DNA of 64,000 bases from Pseudomonas fluorescens. GTDB lineage: Bacteria; Pseudomonadota; Gammaproteobacteria; Pseudomonadales; Pseudomonadaceae. This document shows, piece after piece, positions 59,048-64,000 of this stretch. The stretch lies in assembly GCF_902498195.1 (NCBI RefSeq), contig NZ_CABVIY010000004.1, forward strand, positions 1 through 64,000, in the 5' to 3' direction. The stretch's first letter is position 1. Every line of letters begins with the position of its first letter. Made by a program: the position numbers and the translations under genes. A model generated the notes under the pieces. The model was not told the DNA's origin, made no database searches, and saw nothing but the letters and a program-made list of their open reading frames with translations.

Positions 59048-59488
59048 TCAGTTTTTGCTTTGCAGGCGCACCGCCAGCACATCGCAAGGCGCGCCGTGCA
59101 GCACGTCGTTGGCGGTCGAGCCCAGCAGCAGCGCCAGGCCATGTCGCCCGTGACTGCCGACCACGATCATGTCGCACCCTTGCTCCTTGGCCAGGTGGTG
59201 AATCTCCTGGCGGGGCTGGCCGTAGGTCAGGTGGCTGTATTCCCGGGAGAGCTCCGGATATTTCACGATCAGCCGGTCGAGACGCTCCTTGGCCTGATCG
59301 AACTGTTGTTGTTGCAGTTGTGACAGGTCCATCGGCACGTCACCGCCAAAGGCCATGGCCATTGGCTCGACGATATGCACCAGGGACAATTTCGCCCCAT
59401 TGCTCACGGACAGCTCGCGAGCACGGTGGATTACAGGGTCGCACTCTTCGGTTAGATCTACAGCGACCAGAATATGGTTGTAGGGCAT
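59048..59488 (-). CDS. Universal stress protein, UspA family
   Basis: This 146-residue cytosolic protein has the UspA alpha/beta fold: N-terminal HILVAVDLTEECDPVI and the ATP-binding-type GSHGRHGLALLLGST (G-2x-G-9x-G-S/T). Such proteins are induced by starvation and anaerobiosis. The ATG ending at 59488 has a strong AGGAGGAG ribosome-binding site. It is divergent from the next gene with only 103 bases between start codons. Confidence 0.93.
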   Translation of the reverse strand: MPYNHILVAVDLTEECDPVIHRARELSVSNGAKLSLVHIVEPMAMAFGGDVPMDLSQLQQQQFDQAKERLDRLIVKYPELSREYSHLTYGQPRQEIHHLAKEQGCDMIVVGSHGRHGLALLLGSTANDVLHGAPCDVLAVRLQSKN

Positions 59489-59591
59489 GAGGTGCTCCTC
59501 CTGAGGAATCAATATTGGTAAGTATGGCTGGTTTCAAGCGCATTGGTTCCAAAGTGGCCGAATGCGCTCATTCAAAATCGGGAGTACAGAT

Positions 59592-60029
59592 ATGACGGTC
59601 TGGATAGTGGTGTCAATCCTGCTGGTGGTGCTTAGCCCCCTGGCATGGTTGCGACCGTCCCGCCACCAGAGTGGTCGCATGGCCCTGCGCATGGAGGCCC
59701 GGCGCATCGGTCTGGCCATGCAGCTGGCGCCACAGGAATGGCCGCACTGGCTCGGCCAGGAGCCGCCGAACCCGTGCGCGCAGTACCATCGGCCACGGCG
59801 TGGCACGCAACCGGCCTGCTGGAGCTACTGGCAAAAGTCGCCGGGCCTGTGGGTGAATCAGTGGCAGGAAACCTGCGGGGATCGGGCGCTGCTCAATCAT
59901 TTCGAAAAATTGCCGGACAATGTCTACAAGGTCGAGGCCGATAAGCAAATGATCGCGCTGTATTGGGGCGAAAAGGGCGAAGCCGAGGTGCTGCAGCACA
60001 TCGATGCCACCCTTAAAGCCCTCGCCTGA
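59592..60029 (+). CDS. Small membrane-anchored protein of unknown function
   Basis: This 145-residue protein starts with one hydrophobic helix (TVWIVVSILLVVLSPLAWL), followed by a basic segment RPSRHQSGRMALRMEARRIG and a soluble domain rich in Trp, Pro and Cys. It should be anchored in the inner membrane with the domain in the cytoplasm. The ATG at 59592 has a GGGAG ribosome-binding site. I do not recognise a domain. It is upstream of fadBA but separated by about 600 bases, so it is not in that operon. Confidence 0.82.
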   Translation: MTVWIVVSILLVVLSPLAWLRPSRHQSGRMALRMEARRIGLAMQLAPQEWPHWLGQEPPNPCAQYHRPRRGTQPACWSYWQKSPGLWVNQWQETCGDRALLNHFEKLPDNVYKVEADKQMIALYWGEKGEAEVLQHIDATLKALA

Positions 60030-60041
60030 AAATACGGTATT

Positions 60042-60145
60042 CCTGTAGGAGCGAGCACGCTCGCGATGAACCTGAGAGCACCGTGGGGTGTCAGCCTTCA
60101 AGCGTCATCGTTGACGAGCATCGCGAGCAGGCTCGCTCCTGCAGG
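60042..60145. repeat. REP doublet (REPIN), family B
   Basis: CCTGTAGGAGCGAGCACGCT and the complement ending GGCTCGCTCCTGCAGG share the internal words of the 1455 copy. Confidence 0.9.
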
Positions 60146-60645
60146 GTTTTATCGCAGGCAATAAAAAGCCCGACAACATCATCGGGCGGGAGTTGGCCAG
60201 GCAGGCCGGTAATTCAATGTGGGCTGATCTTACGCTGGGCATTCGCCAAAGCGTTCAAATTTTCCTCGAAGTTCCGCCAGCGTAGCCTGTTAAACGCAGG
60301 CTGCGGGGAATTAGGGCGACTTTTCTAATAATTGATCCTATGAATATTGACTCATGCAGCCGCGTGTTGCAGGCCTTCGTCTTACAGAAATGACCGTAAA
60401 GTCGTCTTTCAACCCGTATTTTGGGCGATTGACAATTGTCGGAAATTCCGTGAAGGTGGCGTACCCAAATCAAACGGGCGTATGAATTGAGCGTTTGTTT
60501 TGAAAACGTTCCTACAGAATCCCGACTATCGCGTTGGCGGGTGTGTCGGGTGGATAGGCGTAGCATCGACGATTGACGTCACTGCCCAGCCATTCGCCTG
60601 CGTCCAACGTGTACTGTTCAGCTTCCATATCGTGGAGATCAGTTG
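60146..60645. other. fadB upstream region without an assigned gene
   Basis: About 500 bases precede fadB. They contain a minus-strand terminator (60163-60187), a 37-codon minus-strand open segment without a start codon (60214-60324), and a perfect 6+6 inverted repeat CAAACG-N15-CGTTTG (60471-60497). No complete gene is convincing. The fadBA promoter must lie here but I cannot place it with confidence. Confidence 0.6.
60163..60187 (-). terminator. Orphan minus-strand terminator upstream of fadB
   Basis: GCCCGA-N8-TCGGGC is flanked on the minus-strand 3' side by TTTTTAT. Transcripts entering it would have to start in the fadB upstream region, where no minus-strand gene is assigned. Confidence 0.6.
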
Positions 60646-62793
60646 ATGATTTACGAAGGTAAAGCCATCACGGTTAAGGCTCTTGAAAGTGGCATCGTCG
60701 AACTGAAGTTCGACCTCAAGGGTGAGTCCGTCAACAAGTTCAACCGTCTAACCCTGAACGAACTGCGTCAGGCCGTGGACACCATCAAGGCAGATGCTTC
60801 GATCAAGGGTGTGATCGTCAGCAGTGGCAAGGACGTGTTCATCGTCGGCGCCGACATCACCGAATTTGTCGACAACTTCAAGCTGCCGGATGCAGAGCTT
60901 GTTGCTGGCAACCTCGAAGCCAACAAGATTTTCAGCGATTTCGAAGACCTCAACGTCCCGACCGTTGCCGCGATCAATGGCATCGCGCTGGGTGGCGGTC
61001 TGGAAATGTGCCTGGCGGCGGACTACCGCGTCATGTCCACCAAGGCCAAGATCGGTCTGCCGGAAGTCAAGCTGGGCATCTACCCGGGCTTCGGCGGTAC
61101 CGTGCGCCTGCCGCGCCTGATCGGTGCCGACAACGCTATCGAGTGGATTGCCGCCGGCAAGGAAAACCGTCCTGAAGACGCGCTGAAAGTTGGCGCCGTC
61201 GACGCCGTGGTCGCGCCTGAGAAGCTGCAGGAAGCTGCCCTGGAACTGATCCAGCGCGCCATTTCCGGCGAGTTCGACTACAAGGCCAAGCGCCAGCCGA
61301 AGCTGGAAAAGCTGAAGCTGAACGCGATTGAGCAAATGATGGCTTTCGAAACCGCCAAAGGTTTCGTTGCCGGTCAAGCGGGTCCGAACTACCCGGCCCC
61401 GGTAGAAGCGATCAAGACCATCCAGAAAGCCGCGAATTTCGGTCGTGACAAGGCACTGGAAGTCGAAGCCGCCGGTTTCGTGAAGCTGGCCAAGACCTCT
61501 GCTGCGCAGAGCCTGATCGGCCTGTTCCTGAACGATCAGGAACTGAAGAAAAAGGCCAAGGCCTACGACGAAATCGCCAAGGACGTGAAGCAGGCTGCCG
61601 TACTGGGCGCCGGCATCATGGGTGGCGGTATCGCTTACCAGTCGGCTTCCAAAGGCACGCCGATTCTGATGAAGGACATCAACGAGCACGGTATCGAGCA
61701 GGGGCTGGCCGAGGCCGCCAAACTGCTGGTTGGTCGCGTTGATAAAGGCCGCATGACCGCCGCGAAAATGGCCGAAGTCCTCAATGGCATTCGTCCGACC
61801 CTGTCCTACGGTGATTTCGGTCACGTTGACCTGGTGGTCGAAGCGGTCGTCGAGAACCCTAAGGTCAAGCAAGCCGTTCTGGCTGAAGTCGAAGACCAGG
61901 TCAAAGAGGACACCATCCTCGCGTCGAACACCTCGACCATTTCCATCAGCCTGCTGGCCAAGGCCCTCAAGCGTCCGGAAAACTTCGTCGGCATGCACTT
62001 CTTCAACCCGGTGCACATGATGCCGTTGGTGGAAGTGATCCGTGGCGAGAAATCCAGCGAGCTGGCCGTTGCCACCACCGTTGCCTACGCCAAGAAAATG
62101 GGCAAGAACCCGATCGTGGTCAACGACTGCCCGGGCTTCCTGGTCAACCGCGTGCTGTTCCCGTACTTCGGCGGTTTCGCCAAGCTGGTCAGCGCCGGTG
62201 TGGACTTCGTCCGTATCGACAAGGTCATGGAAAAATTCGGCTGGCCGATGGGCCCGGCGTACCTGATGGACGTGGTCGGCATCGACACCGGCCACCACGG
62301 TCGTGACGTGATGGCTGAAGGCTTCCCGGACCGCATGAAAGACGACCGCCGTTCAGCCGTTGACGTGCTCTACGAAGCCAAGCGCCTGGGCCAGAAGAAC
62401 GGCAAGGGCTTCTACGCCTACGAGACCGATAAGAAGGGCAAGCAGAAGAAAGTCGCCGATCCGTCGGTGCTGGAAGTGCTCAAGCCGATCGTGTTCGAAC
62501 AGCGCGAAGTCACGGACGAAGACATCATCAACTGGATGATGATCCCGCTGTGCCTGGAAACCGTGCGTTGCCTGGAAGACGGCATCGTCGAAACCGCTGC
62601 CGAAGCCGACATGGGCCTGGTCTACGGTATTGGTTTCCCTCCATTCCGTGGCGGCGCGCTGCGTTACATCGACTCGATCGGTGTGGCAGAGTTCGTTGCC
62701 CTGGCTGACCAGTACGCTGATTTGGGCGCGCTGTACCACCCGACCGCGAAGCTGCGCGAAATGGCCAAGAACGGCCAGAGCTTCTTCGGTTAA
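60646..62793 (+). CDS. fadB: Fatty acid oxidation complex alpha subunit
   Basis: This 715-residue multifunctional protein combines enoyl-CoA hydratase/isomerase (N-terminal, about 1-190) and 3-hydroxyacyl-CoA dehydrogenase (about 310-715) activities of beta-oxidation. The crotonase glutamates are in [14 protein letters not shown] and [15 protein letters not shown]. The NAD motif is [16 protein letters not shown], and the dehydrogenase histidine lies in [15 protein letters not shown]. The ATG at 60646 has GGAG eight bases upstream; the preceding TTG is in frame but not used. fadA follows after 29 bases. Confidence 0.98.
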   Translation: MIYEGKAITVKALESGIVELKFDLKGESVNKFNRLTLNELRQAVDTIKADASIKGVIVSSGKDVFIVGADITEFVDNFKLPDAELVAGNLEANKIFSDFEDLNVPTVAAINGIALGGGLEMCLAADYRVMSTKAKIGLPEVKLGIYPGFGGTVRLPRLIGADNAIEWIAAGKENRPEDALKVGAVDAVVAPEKLQEAALELIQRAISGEFDYKAKRQPKLEKLKLNAIEQMMAFETAKGFVAGQAGPNYPAPVEAIKTIQKAANFGRDKALEVEAAGFVKLAKTSAAQSLIGLFLNDQELKKKAKAYDEIAKDVKQAAVLGAGIMGGGIAYQSASKGTPILMKDINEHGIEQGLAEAAKLLVGRVDKGRMTAAKMAEVLNGIRPTLSYGDFGHVDLVVEAVVENPKVKQAVLAEVEDQVKEDTILASNTSTISISLLAKALKRPENFVGMHFFNPVHMMPLVEVIRGEKSSELAVATTVAYAKKMGKNPIVVNDCPGFLVNRVLFPYFGGFAKLVSAGVDFVRIDKVMEKFGWPMGPAYLMDVVGIDTGHHGRDVMAEGFPDRMKDDRRSAVDVLYEAKRLGQKNGKGFYAYETDKKGKQKKVADPSVLEVLKPIVFEQREVTDEDIINWMMIPLCLETVRCLEDGIVETAAEADMGLVYGIGFPPFRGGALRYIDSIGVAEFVALADQYADLGALYHPTAKLREMAKNGQSFFG

Positions 62794-62807
62794 GCGCCCC
62801 CAACTAG

Positions 62808-63998
<1,191 letters not shown>

Positions 63999-64000
63999 GC

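Noticed and set aside
60471..60497. CAAACG-N15-CGTTTG considered as a PsrA fatty-acid regulator site for fadBA
   Set aside because: The half sites resemble the PsrA motif, but the known spacing between halves is only a few bases, so the match is not convincing.
60255..60566. A 103-codon minus-strand frame upstream of fadB
   Set aside because: Amino-acid composition is unlike a Pseudomonas protein, there is no ribosome-binding site, and it does not join the short open segment at 60214-60324, which is in another frame.

Overview
The window reads as chromosomal core DNA of a fluorescent Pseudomonas, most likely the P. fluorescens species complex. The evidence is GC-rich coding sequence, the gene order (guaD-xdhCBA, gntR-smc-zipA-ligA, ffs-dnaX-ybaB-recR, apt-anr-hemN, ccoSIHG next to two tandem ccoNOQP operons, aer, acnA-rlmM-tusA, uup, fadBA) and dense short palindromic repeats (REP/REPIN) of three sequence families in the gaps. 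I see no tRNA or rRNA gene, CRISPR array, insertion sequence, prophage or integrase. Species assignment is inference.

Layout. 1-9 kb: a purine-catabolism block. A BenE-type transporter lies beside a GntR/FCD regulator, followed by guaD, xdhC, xdhB and xdhA on the minus strand (guanine to xanthine to urate). A second GntR/FCD gene reads away from xdhA, and two tandem operator-like palindromes lie between them. 9-17 kb: chromosome maintenance and division genes on the plus strand (smc, zipA, ligA), then an uncharacterised zinc-ribbon metallopeptidase. 18-24 kb: the signal recognition particle RNA (ffs), a lone periplasmic solute-binding protein on the minus strand, and the replication/repair set dnaX-ybaB-recR, with a CurA-like oxidoreductase between ybaB and recR. 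24-25 kb: an acyl-CoA dehydrogenase.

25-41 kb, minus strand: the oxygen-response and respiration block. It holds apt, the oxygen-sensing regulator anr, hemN, a TauE/SafE-like membrane protein, the cbb3 oxidase assembly genes ccoS-ccoI-ccoH-ccoG, and two complete cbb3 oxidase operons. ANR (FNR-type) boxes TTGAY-N4-RTCAA lie upstream of hemN and of the distal operon (cco2); degenerate versions lie upstream of ccoG and the proximal operon (cco1). This fits cco2 as the low-oxygen oxidase and cco1 as the more constitutive one. The cco2 box lies inside the first codons of the divergent alpha/beta hydrolase gene.

42-64 kb: the PAS-containing aerotaxis receptor aer, a CPBP membrane protease, acnA, rlmM, tusA, a MATE exporter, pdxB, a 59-residue conserved-type small protein, a homodimeric ABC exporter, the lytic transglycosylase slt, the ABC-F ATPase uup, a universal stress protein, a small membrane-anchored protein, and the beta-oxidation operon fadBA.

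Most genes belong to well-known families. The parts worth a second look are regulatory or repeat-derived: the paired operators at xdhA, the ANR box inside a coding region, REPINs sitting inside two operons, an 11-bp triplication in a REP arm, and an orphan minus-strand terminator with a short open segment upstream of fadBA.
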